From an uncultured Oribacterium sp. (GTDB lineage: Bacteria; Bacillota; Clostridia; Lachnospirales; Lachnospiraceae): DNA of 8,771 bases. Under the pieces are notes generated by a model. It was not told where the DNA came from. It saw nothing but the letters and a program-made list of their open reading frames with translations, and ran no database searches. The DNA lies in contig CAAGRO010000045.1 of NCBI GenBank assembly GCA_900772695.1, positions 1 through 8,771 on the forward strand, written 5' to 3'. Of this stretch, positions 1 to 5,280 are shown one piece after another. A program made the translations under genes and the position numbers. The first letter of the stretch is position 1, and each line of letters starts with the position of its first letter.

Positions 1-57
1 ATCCGCGCACGATTCCATTCCGATATCGGAGTTATAACAGGGGAACAGTTCAGACAT
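1..57 (-). CDS. N-terminal fragment of an unidentified divergent protein (cut by window edge)
   Basis: An ATG on the minus strand at 55-57 opens a frame that stays open for 19 codons to the window edge and reads MSELFPCYNSDIGMESCAD. An AAAGGAG Shine-Dalgarno (65-71 on the plus strand as CTCCTTT) sits 7 nt upstream of the ATG, which is the main reason to accept it as a real start. The fragment is too short to assign a family and I do not recognise it. It would be transcribed away from the decarboxylase genes, so 58-477 is a divergent intergenic region. Its ribosome binding site is buried in a perfect 7-bp hairpin, which suggests translational control. The minus-strand frame beyond position 1 is unseen, so a chance short ORF cannot be excluded. 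Confidence 0.5.
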   Translation of the reverse strand, partial: MSELFPCYNSDIGMESCAD

Positions 58-64
58 CCCTTGA

Positions 65-84
65 CTCCTTTGGGAAGCCAAAGG
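65..84 (-). promoter_or_regulatory. Hairpin sequestering the Shine-Dalgarno of the divergent gene
   Basis: CCTTTGG (67-73) and CCAAAGG (78-84) are perfect inverse complements around a 4-nt loop. In the minus-strand RNA the downstream arm CCAAAGG overlaps the AAAGGAG ribosome binding site of the ATG at 57. Folding would hide the ribosome site. The pairing is read directly from sequence; a regulatory effect is inferred. Confidence 0.5.
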
Positions 85-86
85 AC

Positions 87-249
87 GATCGTAGGCATGG
101 TTGAACCGAAAATTGATGATCGTGCCTACGATCACGATCGATTTTATAGGCACGGTATCTTCAAATCCGGGTAATCGTGCCTACGGTTTACCCCGGATGA
201 TGGCTATTTCCGTAGGCACGATGACGTTTTAAAGCGCTTACCATGCCTG
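87..249. repeat. Six alternating inverted copies of a GTAGGCACG-like motif
   Basis: The motif GTAGGCACG, or its complement CGTGCCTAC, recurs at about 90-99 (GTAGGCATG), 121-130 (CGTGCCTACG), 147-154 (TAGGCACG), 176-185 (CGTGCCTACG), 211-220 (CGTAGGCACG) and 242-249 (degenerate CATGCCTG). Orientation alternates strictly and spacing is about 25-36 bp. The copies at 174-186 and 210-222 form a perfect 13-bp inverted repeat; those at 87-99 and 121-133 form a 13-bp one with a single G-T pair. The array lies between the divergent start at 57 and the promoter at 266-294. It could be a multi-site operator or a string of RNA hairpins in the divergent leader. No known element is assigned. Confidence 0.75.
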
Positions 250-265
250 CAGTTGAAATTTCCGC

Positions 266-294
266 TTTACAGAATTTCCTCTCACTGATATATT
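266..294 (+). promoter_or_regulatory. Strong sigma-70/SigA-type promoter for the decarboxylase genes
   Basis: The -35 hexamer TTTACA (266-271) and the -10 hexamer TATATT (289-294) each match consensus at 5 of 6 positions. They are separated by 17 bp, and a TGA just before the -10 gives an extended -10. Transcription would start near 301, leaving a leader of about 177 nt before the ATG at 478. The last two copies of the GTAGGCACG array lie just upstream, where an activator or repressor could act. Confidence 0.65.
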
Positions 295-302
295 GATTCC
301 AG

Positions 303-413
303 CAAAAGGGAGTAAAGGGCAGCTGTTCCCGGATCGGTTTGGGGAGTGGCTGCTGCATGACAGCGTCAGCACGGTGGAAACACCCGATGTCATGTGTTCG
401 CTTGAGACTTTTG
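303..413 (+). promoter_or_regulatory. Candidate riboswitch aptamer in the oadB leader
   Basis: The leader can fold as a three-way junction. P1 pairs CAAAAG (303-308) with CUUUUG (408-413). P2 is a 12-bp helix (319-330 with 342-353) with three consecutive G-U pairs. P3 pairs 354-362 with 388-396; its inner part carries an internal loop and a GGTG-GAAA-CACC hairpin (373-384) capped by a GNRA tetraloop. The junction strands read GGAGUAAAGG (309-318) and UUCGCUUGAGA (397-407). P1 shares bases 408-413 with the following terminator, so the two exclude each other, as in transcription-attenuation riboswitches. GGGAGUA near the 5' end, GUCAGCAC in the middle and UUGAGAC near the 3' end loosely recall the yybP-ykoY manganese family, but the match is imperfect. 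A sodium sensor would suit the gene better. The ligand is unknown. Confidence 0.5.
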
Positions 414-448
414 TCACAGTTTAGGTCTGTGGCAGGGTCTCTTTTTTT
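404..448 (+). terminator. Intrinsic terminator (attenuator) upstream of oadB
   Basis: GAGACUU (404-410) pairs with GGGUCUC (435-441) and UGUCACAG (412-419) with CUGUGGCA (427-434). This gives a 15-bp stem with one bulged U and a 7-nt loop, followed at once by seven T (442-448). It lies after the promoter but before the ribosome site (466-471), so it would stop transcription inside the leader. An alternative hairpin, GTGGCAG (429-435) with CTGCCAC (449-455), uses the terminator's right arm and loops out the T run, so it could act as antiterminator together with P1. Confidence 0.75.
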
Positions 449-477
449 CTGCCACGATGTTTTTCAGGAGGTAGAAC

Positions 478-1608
478 ATGAACTTTTTGAACACATTCGC
501 TGCACTGTTCGCCAATGCAGGCAACCTGCACTGGCAGATGGTGGTCATGTGGGCCATCGGCGGCCTGCTGATTTATCTCGCCATCGTGAAGAAGATGGAG
601 CCGAGCCTGCTGCTCCCGATGGGCTTCGGTGCGATCCTCGTAAACCTGCCGATGTCCGGCGCGATTACGCAGGGCGACACCATCGGCCCGATCACCGCGC
701 TCTTCGACGCCGGTATGTCGAACGAGCTCTTCCCGCTGCTTCTCTTCATCGGTATCGGTGCGATGATCGATTTCGGACCGCTGCTTGAGAAGCCGTGGCT
801 TATGCTCTTCGGTGCCGCAGCCCAGTTCGGTATCTTCTTCACTCTCTTCGCTGCCGGCTTCTTCTTCGATCTCAAGGATGCGGCATCCATCGCCATCATC
901 GGTGCGGCGGATGGCCCGACCGCGATTTATGTCGCGAATGTCCTGAAGTCGAAGTATCTCGGTGCCATCATGGTCGCAGCCTACAGCTACATGGCCCTCG
1001 TACCGATCGTGCAGCCGCCGGTCATCAAGGCGCTCACCTCGAAGAAGGAGCGTCAGATCCGTATGCCATATCAGCAAGGCAGTGTCAGCCCGCTGACGAA
1101 GATCCTCTTCCCGATCGTCGTGACCATCATCGCCGGCATCGTCGCACCGACCAGTGTCGCCCTCGTCGGCTTCCTCATGTTCGGTAACCTGCTGCGTGAG
1201 TGCGGCGTGCTGAATTCCCTCAGTGAAACCGCACAGAGCGTGCTCGCAAACCTGATCACCATCGTGCTCGGTCTCACCGTCGCAGGCCAGATGACCGCCG
1301 ACCAGTTCGTTCGTCCGGATACCCTGCTGATCCTCGCCCTCGGCCTCGTGGCCTTCGTCTTCGATACCGCAGGTGGTGTGCTTTTCGCGAAGCTCCTGAA
1401 TCTCTTCCTTCCGGAAGGCAAGAAGCTGAACCCGATGATCGGTGCCGCCGGCATCAGTGCTTTCCCGATGAGCGGCCGTGTCGTGAACAAGCTCGGCCTC
1501 GAGGAGGATAACCAGAACTTCCTTCTCATGTACTCGATCAGTGTCAATGTTTCCGGCCAGATCGCATCCGTCCTCGCGGGTGGACTGATTCTGACCCTGA
1601 TGGCTTAA
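478..1608 (+). CDS. oadB: Sodium ion-translocating decarboxylase subunit beta (OadB/GcdB/MmdB family)
   Basis: This integral membrane protein of 376 residues is the ion-pumping subunit of biotin-dependent decarboxylases. The complex uses carboxybiotin decarboxylation to drive Na+ out of the cell. Evidence: hydrophobic segments throughout, the motif GAADGPTAIYV with the conserved Asp at residue 145 (the membrane Asp essential for Na+ coupling in characterised homologues), and the C-terminal region AFPMSGRVVNK followed by NVSGQIASV. Length fits the shorter glutaconyl/methylmalonyl-type beta subunits rather than the longer enterobacterial OadB. The start is set by AGGAGG (466-471) 6 nt before ATG. 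A 42-residue partner gene follows after 15 nt. Family assignment is secure; the substrate (oxaloacetate, methylmalonyl-CoA or glutaconyl-CoA) cannot be told because the alpha subunit is absent, so the symbol is a family symbol. Regulation is probably through the leader attenuator. Confidence 0.95.
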   Translation: MNFLNTFAALFANAGNLHWQMVVMWAIGGLLIYLAIVKKMEPSLLLPMGFGAILVNLPMSGAITQGDTIGPITALFDAGMSNELFPLLLFIGIGAMIDFGPLLEKPWLMLFGAAAQFGIFFTLFAAGFFFDLKDAASIAIIGAADGPTAIYVANVLKSKYLGAIMVAAYSYMALVPIVQPPVIKALTSKKERQIRMPYQQGSVSPLTKILFPIVVTIIAGIVAPTSVALVGFLMFGNLLRECGVLNSLSETAQSVLANLITIVLGLTVAGQMTADQFVRPDTLLILALGLVAFVFDTAGGVLFAKLLNLFLPEGKKLNPMIGAAGISAFPMSGRVVNKLGLEEDNQNFLLMYSISVNVSGQIASVLAGGLILTLMA

Positions 1609-1623
1609 AAAGGAGGTCCCTAT

Positions 1624-1752
1624 ATGTTACATCTTACTTCATGGACACAGACCCTTCCGATGATGGCTTCCGGCATGCTCGGCATCATCCTCGTCATGGG
1701 CGTCATCGTACTGGTTGTCATGCTTCTCAACAAGCTGACCAGCCGAAAATAA
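1624..1752 (+). CDS. OadG-related small transporter subunit, 42 aa
   Basis: This short frame (MLHLTSWTQTLPMMASGM and onward) has one clear transmembrane helix at about residues 15-36, rich in Gly, Ile, Val, Leu and Met, and a short basic tail (NKLTSRK). It has its own strong AGGAGG site (1611-1616) 7 nt before the ATG and starts 15 nt after the oadB stop, so it is co-transcribed and independently translated. Known Na+-pump decarboxylases carry a small gamma subunit with a single N-terminal membrane helix that holds the complex together. This peptide matches that topology without the usual C-terminal metal-binding or linker part, as in the short OadG-related subunits found beside beta subunits in Firmicutes. 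Too short for many gene finders. Role in assembly is inferred from position and topology. Confidence 0.8.
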   Translation: MLHLTSWTQTLPMMASGMLGIILVMGVIVLVVMLLNKLTSRK

Positions 1753-1770
1753 ACTACATACGAATACCAG

Positions 1771-1801
1771 AACAGCCGGGTGAAGAAATCACCCGGCTGT
1801 T
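1771..1801. terminator. Terminator between the convergent oadB and ABC units
   Basis: AACAGCCGGGTGA (1771-1783) and TCACCCGGCTGTT (1789-1801) are perfect complements around the loop AGAAA. A TTTTCGTT tail follows the core stem on the plus strand, and on the minus strand the tail reads TTCTGG. It begins 18 nt after the small-subunit stop and ends 10 nt from the stop of the convergent minus-strand kinase-like gene, so it can serve both, with a better tail on the plus strand. Confidence 0.85.
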
Positions 1802-1811
1802 TTCGTTACTT

Positions 1812-2411
1812 TCAGATCTTCCCGAACTTCAGCTTCGCGGCATGCTGGATCAGCTCTGCGGCCTCCTCGATGCTGTAGCAGGCGCTGTTGATGCAGAGGT
1901 CACTGTACTCCGTGTTTCCAGGGAAATTCGGGATGTACTTCCGGTGGTAGCTTTCGCGCGCCTTATCCGCGTCGTGCACCGCCTTCACCGCTTCCTTCTC
2001 GTTCATGCCGAAGTAGTCGATGCAGTTCTTCACGCGGACCTCATACGGCGCATACACGTACACACGCAGCAGCCGCGGCTCGTTCCGCAGGCAGTACGCA
2101 CCGCAACGGCCCACGATGATGCACGAATCCTTCTTCGCGAAGTCCTGAATGATGTTCTCCTGCACGAGGAAGATTTCATCCTGCAGGTCGGTCGTGCCGA
2201 CACCGAACGGATACAGATGATAGGAGAATTTCGAACGGATGTCCTCTTCCTTCCGGCTGATTTCCTTCACGGAGGTGTTCATACGCTTCGCGGTTTCCTC
2301 CACGATGTCACGGTCCATGAACTCGATGCCGAGCCGCTTCGAAAGCTCGCGCGCCACCAGGCTGCCGAATGAACCAAACTGTCTCGAGATCGTGATCACA
2401 TATTTTTCCAT
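1812..2411 (-). CDS. Cytidylate kinase-like family protein
   Basis: A 199-residue P-loop protein of the cytidylate-kinase-like family common in Clostridia. Features: ITISRQFGSFGS at residues 6-17, where the nucleotide-binding loop of the family lies; DRDIVEE at 33-39; CIIVGRCG at 97-104; the basic lid-like DADKARESYHRKY at 147-159; and YSDLCINSA at 169-177. The loop reads GSFGS rather than a classical GxxGxGKS/T, and there is no Lys-Ser/Thr pair at the expected place, so nucleotide kinase activity should not be assumed. The start is supported by GGAGGG (2417-2422) 5 nt upstream. Only 22 bp separate it from the ABC ATPase stop, so it is the last gene of that operon and is followed by the terminator at 1771-1801. 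Its role with a transporter is unknown. Confidence 0.85.
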   Translation of the reverse strand: MEKYVITISRQFGSFGSLVARELSKRLGIEFMDRDIVEETAKRMNTSVKEISRKEEDIRSKFSYHLYPFGVGTTDLQDEIFLVQENIIQDFAKKDSCIIVGRCGAYCLRNEPRLLRVYVYAPYEVRVKNCIDYFGMNEKEAVKAVHDADKARESYHRKYIPNFPGNTEYSDLCINSACYSIEEAAELIQHAAKLKFGKI

Positions 2412-2433
2412 GCTGTCCCTCCGCTGTTAAATT

Positions 2434-3180
2434 TTAAAGCACCTTCTGGATGAAGCTGATCGTACGTGCTTCCTTCGGATGTACGATGACCTCCTGCGGT
2501 GTGCCCTCCTCGACGATATAGCCGCCGTCCATGAAGATGACACGGTCAGCGACCTCACGGGCGAAGCCGATCTCATGGGTGACGATGACCATCGTCATGC
2601 CGTCTGCCGCCAGCTGCTTCATGACGGCCAGTACCTCGCCGACCATCTCCGGATCGAGGGCCGAGGTCGGCTCATCGAAGAGCATGATGTCCGGCTTCAT
2701 GCAGAGCGCACGCGCGATCGCGACACGCTGCTTCTGCCCACCGGAAAGCTGCGACGGATAGGCCTCCGCCTTCTCCGCCAGATCGACACGCTGAAGCATC
2801 TCCATCGCGCGCTCCTTCGCCTCCGCCTTACTGCACTTCCGGAGCTCCACCGGTGCCAGCATCAGATTATGCAGGACATCCATATTATTGAAGAGATTGA
2901 AATGCTGGAACACCATGCCGATGTTCTCGCGGACCTTATTCATATCCACCTTTTTATCGGTGATGTCGACCCCATCCACCTCGATCTTTCCGGCCGTCAC
3001 ATCCTCGAGCTTGTTCAGGCAGCGAAGAAAGGTAGACTTACCGGAGCCGGACGGGCCGAGGATGACGACGACCTCGCCCTCATGGATCTCGGTCGAGATG
3101 TCCCGTAAGACCTCGAGATCACCGAAGCACTTCCGAAGGTTTTCTACCTTTATTTTAACATTTTTCTCACTTGAAATCAC
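2434..3180 (-). CDS. Polar amino acid ABC transporter ATP-binding protein (GlnQ/HisP type)
   Basis: A cytoplasmic ATPase of 248 residues that powers uptake through the permease encoded just upstream. All motifs are intact: Walker A GPSGSGKST (42-50), Q-loop Gln92 in VFQHFNLF, signature LSGGQKQR (145-152), Walker B IMLFDEPTSALDPE (165-178), and the switch His at 202 in VTHEIGF. The start codon is GTG (3178-3180), not ATG; it is supported by a GGGAGG ribosome site (3188-3193) 7 nt upstream. The next in-frame Met is inside the ATPase fold (residue 80), so no ATG alternative is plausible. A 129-nt spacer separates it from the permease stop, and 22 nt from the kinase-like gene that follows. The substrate is set by the binding protein; polar amino acids are the family norm. 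Confidence 0.95.
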   Translation of the reverse strand: MISSEKNVKIKVENLRKCFGDLEVLRDISTEIHEGEVVVILGPSGSGKSTFLRCLNKLEDVTAGKIEVDGVDITDKKVDMNKVRENIGMVFQHFNLFNNMDVLHNLMLAPVELRKCSKAEAKERAMEMLQRVDLAEKAEAYPSQLSGGQKQRVAIARALCMKPDIMLFDEPTSALDPEMVGEVLAVMKQLAADGMTMVIVTHEIGFAREVADRVIFMDGGYIVEEGTPQEVIVHPKEARTISFIQKVL

Positions 3181-3309
3181 GGTTTTTCCTCCCTTCTTCG
3201 AGCATCACGCGGCGGAATCTCTGCCCGCACACGCTGCTCATCGCCGAGGCGCACTGCCGATCCACAGCCGGCGAAGCCCGCGCTCGTTCACGTCTTCTCT
3301 TCCACTGCC

Positions 3310-3990
3310 TCAGCGCTTCACGCCGCGGTTCATCCTCCGCTCCACGATCTTCGCGATATAGGACAGAATCGTGATGACAACGAGGTACATGATACCGACG
3401 ATCGCCCAGGTCTGGAAGGACATGAAGGTCTTCGCCTGTACGTTCTTCGCGGTATTGACGAGCTCCGGGAAGCCGATGACGGACAGGATGGAGGTATCCT
3501 TTACAGTGATGATGAACTGGTTGATGATGCTCGGGATCATCGTACGGATCGCCTGCGGCATGATGATCTTCCGCATCGTGGTCCAGTACGGCAGGCCCAG
3601 AGACCGTCCGGCCTCCATCTGGCCGATGTCGACGGACTGGATACCGGCACGGATGATCTCTGCCATGTACGCACCACAGTTCAGTGCGAGACAGATGGTA
3701 CCGGCCTGCAGCGCCGTCATCGTGAAGCCCTGACCGATCTTCAGTATATTATTCAGCAGATACGGTAAGCCGAAGTACACGAAGAACGCGAGTACGATCA
3801 TCGGAACACCTCGGATGATAAATACGAAGATCTGCGCGATGATATTGCATACCTTGTTCTTCACAACACTCATAAGACCGAAGATCATACCGAGGATACA
3901 TGCGAACACGAGTCCCAGGAAGGCCAGCAGGAGCGTCCGCCCCATCGCCAGCACCAGCAGTTTTCCATAGGCGGAGATAATTTTTGCCAT
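3310..3990 (-). CDS. Polar amino acid ABC transporter permease (HisM/GlnP family)
   Basis: A 226-residue inner-membrane subunit with about five hydrophobic segments (near residues 10-40, 50-80, 92-112, 150-175 and 195-215). It carries the family signature RGVPMIV (60-66), the coupling-helix EAA region (Gln124 to Ala147, with E126-A127 and G132) that docks on the ATPase, and KDTSIL (164-169), conserved in histidine/glutamine-type permeases. Only one permease is present, so the transporter would use a homodimer. The ATG at 3988-3990 is preceded by GAAGGGTGA (3997-4005), a weaker ribosome site than those of the neighbours. It follows the binding protein after 244 nt, an unusually long internal spacer with hairpins, and precedes the ATPase by 129 nt. 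Confidence 0.93.
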   Translation of the reverse strand: MAKIISAYGKLLVLAMGRTLLLAFLGLVFACILGMIFGLMSVVKNKVCNIIAQIFVFIIRGVPMIVLAFFVYFGLPYLLNNILKIGQGFTMTALQAGTICLALNCGAYMAEIIRAGIQSVDIGQMEAGRSLGLPYWTTMRKIIMPQAIRTMIPSIINQFIITVKDTSILSVIGFPELVNTAKNVQAKTFMSFQTWAIVGIMYLVVITILSYIAKIVERRMNRGVKR

Positions 3991-4072
3991 AGTGTCTCAC
4001 CCTTCTATCAACCTGCGTCCTGCACCGCCGCTCGCCATGCGAGGCAGCTCTTCGGACGTCACCAACCGTTCC

Positions 4073-4127
4073 ATTTCCATCTTCATGGAAATACGCCGCA
4101 GCACACCAGTCGGTAGGGGGCCGGCTG
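4073..4127 (-). promoter_or_regulatory. Two intercistronic hairpins between binding protein and permease
   Basis: ATTTCCAT (4073-4080) and ATGGAAAT (4085-4092) form a perfect 8-bp hairpin with a 4-nt loop. CAGTCGG (4107-4113) and CCGGCTG (4121-4127) form a 7-bp hairpin with one wobble pair. Neither has a T tract, so they are not good terminators. Hairpins at this place in ABC operons often protect the upstream binding-protein message and lower permease expression; that role here is inferred. Confidence 0.45.
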
Positions 4128-4234
4128 ATGTTCTGCGACGATATTCTGTATGTTACTTTATAAATTCATGTGATCGAGTCAGCCGACGGGCTTCTGTTCG
4201 AACCTCATCGCCTCATCGGTCAGATGACGCTACA

Positions 4235-5098
4235 TCAGCCGAGGTAGTTTGCGATGATCTCATCGTACTTGCCGTTTGCCTTGATGTCCTTGAGACCTGC
4301 ATTAAACATATCGACGAGCTCCTGCTTGCTGGAATCGAAAATTGCGAAGCCATACTCTGCAGGATCATTGCCGGTACCATCGACGATCTTCATGCCGAGG
4401 CCGGTATCCTTGATGTTGGACGCCATGATTGGGGTATCATCGAAGCAGGCTGCGACCTGACCGCCGACAACTGCCTGGTACATGGTCGGTGAATCCTCGA
4501 AGTAGGTGATCTCGAAGCCATACTGATCCTTGAGGCTCTCTGCATAATCTGCACTCATGGACGCGGTCTTGACAGCGACGCTCTTGCCCTTTAAGCCATC
4601 GAAGCCGGTGATGTCGGAGTTCTCCGCAACGGCCATGCTCTGGTTCGCGTCATAATATCCATCAGAGAAAATCCATCCGGAAGACTTACGCTCATCGGTG
4701 ATGGACGCACCGGCGATCATACCATCTGCCTGCCCTGCCTGACATGCGGCGATGGAAGCATCCCAGCCGATGGACTTGATCTCATACTTGAAGCCCTGGT
4801 CGTCAGCGATGGCTGCGAGGATATCCACATCGATGCCGACGAGCTTTCCGCTGTCGTCAGTGTACTCAAACGGTTTAAATGCGGTATCGGTTACGATCTG
4901 CCATACCTTATCGCTGTCTGCTGCAGCGGCTGCGGTGGTCTCTGCTGCGGCTGCCGTCGTATCTGCTGCTGCGGCGGTCGTATCAGCGGCTGCTGCTGTG
5001 GTTGCGGCTGCGGTCGTCGCTGCGGTGTCAGAACCTCCGCATGCACTGAGACCCAGGACTGCCATCGTTACTGCCATTACAAGTGCGCTCTTTTTCAT
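4235..5098 (-). CDS. Amino acid ABC transporter substrate-binding lipoprotein (GlnH/FliY-type, SBP family 3)
   Basis: A 287-residue extracytoplasmic receptor. MKKSALVMAVTMAVLGLSACG is a lipoprotein signal peptide with lipobox LSAC (17-20), so Cys20 would be lipidated. Residues 23-60 are an Ala/Thr/Asp repeat linker that tethers the domain to the membrane. The binding domain starts near VWQIVTD (65-71) and contains AFKPFEY, GIDVDILAAIA, ITDERKSS with Arg137 at the place of the ligand carboxylate-binding Arg of the family, and CFDDTP with Asp220/Asp221 near the ligand amino group. This points to a polar amino acid ligand, identity unknown. The ATG follows GAGGAG (5105-5110). Transcription probably comes from the amidotransferase promoter or from within the structured 182-nt spacer upstream. 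Confidence 0.95.
   Translation of the reverse strand: MKKSALVMAVTMAVLGLSACGGSDTAATTAAATTAAAADTTAAAADTTAAAAETTAAAAADSDKVWQIVTDTAFKPFEYTDDSGKLVGIDVDILAAIADDQGFKYEIKSIGWDASIAACQAGQADGMIAGASITDERKSSGWIFSDGYYDANQSMAVAENSDITGFDGLKGKSVAVKTASMSADYAESLKDQYGFEITYFEDSPTMYQAVVGGQVAACFDDTPIMASNIKDTGLGMKIVDGTGNDPAEYGFAIFDSSKQELVDMFNAGLKDIKANGKYDEIIANYLG
4919..5017 (-). repeat. In-frame tandem repeat encoding TTAAAA(D/E) heptads
   Basis: Residues 33-60 of the binding protein consist of four heptads, TTAAAAD, TTAAAAD, TTAAAAE and TTAAAAA, preceded by TTAAA at 28-32. The coding DNA is a GCx/ACx-rich 21-bp tandem repeat. Such a tract is prone to slippage in whole heptads or single codons, so linker length may vary between strains. 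It lies between the lipid anchor and the ligand-binding fold and should not touch the binding site. Confidence 0.85.
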
Positions 5099-5123
5099 AA
5101 TTTTCTCCTCTCATCTTTCTGCT

Positions 5124-5261
5124 GTGAAGCCTCGCTTCACGAGATCTATCCTAACGGCTTCCGCCGGTAGAAACATGTTTGTTCAATGCAGTCAGCCTCC
5201 ACATCGTCGCCCTGCGCGATGGCTTCGGCTCCGCCATCTGTGCGGCGGATCGTCTGCATTG
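5124..5261 (-). promoter_or_regulatory. Structured leader of the substrate-binding protein gene
   Basis: The 182-nt spacer upstream of the binding protein has several perfect inverted repeats: GTGAAGC (5124-5130) with GCTTCAC (5134-5140); CGGC (5155-5158) with GCCG (5163-5166) around a 4-nt loop; GATGGC (5218-5223) with GCCATC (5233-5238); and a long-range pair CAATGCAG (5184-5191) with CTGCATTG (5254-5261) that encloses the GATGGC hairpin. There is no T tract. It could be an mRNA-stabilising or ligand-binding leader, or the processed 3' end of the amidotransferase message. I match it to no known riboswitch class. Confidence 0.35.
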
Positions 5262-5280
5262 GCCTCTCCTGCTGCCGGCC

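Noticed and set aside
87..249. A CRISPR-like array in the upstream repeats
   Set aside because: The repeats are only 8-13 bp, alternate in orientation and have uneven spacing, unlike direct CRISPR repeats.
1641..2372. A long plus-strand frame of 243 codons opposite the kinase-like gene
   Set aside because: It lies antisense to a well-supported gene and has a His/Arg/Leu-rich composition typical of shadow frames in GC-rich coding DNA; it would also overlap the small OadG-related gene.
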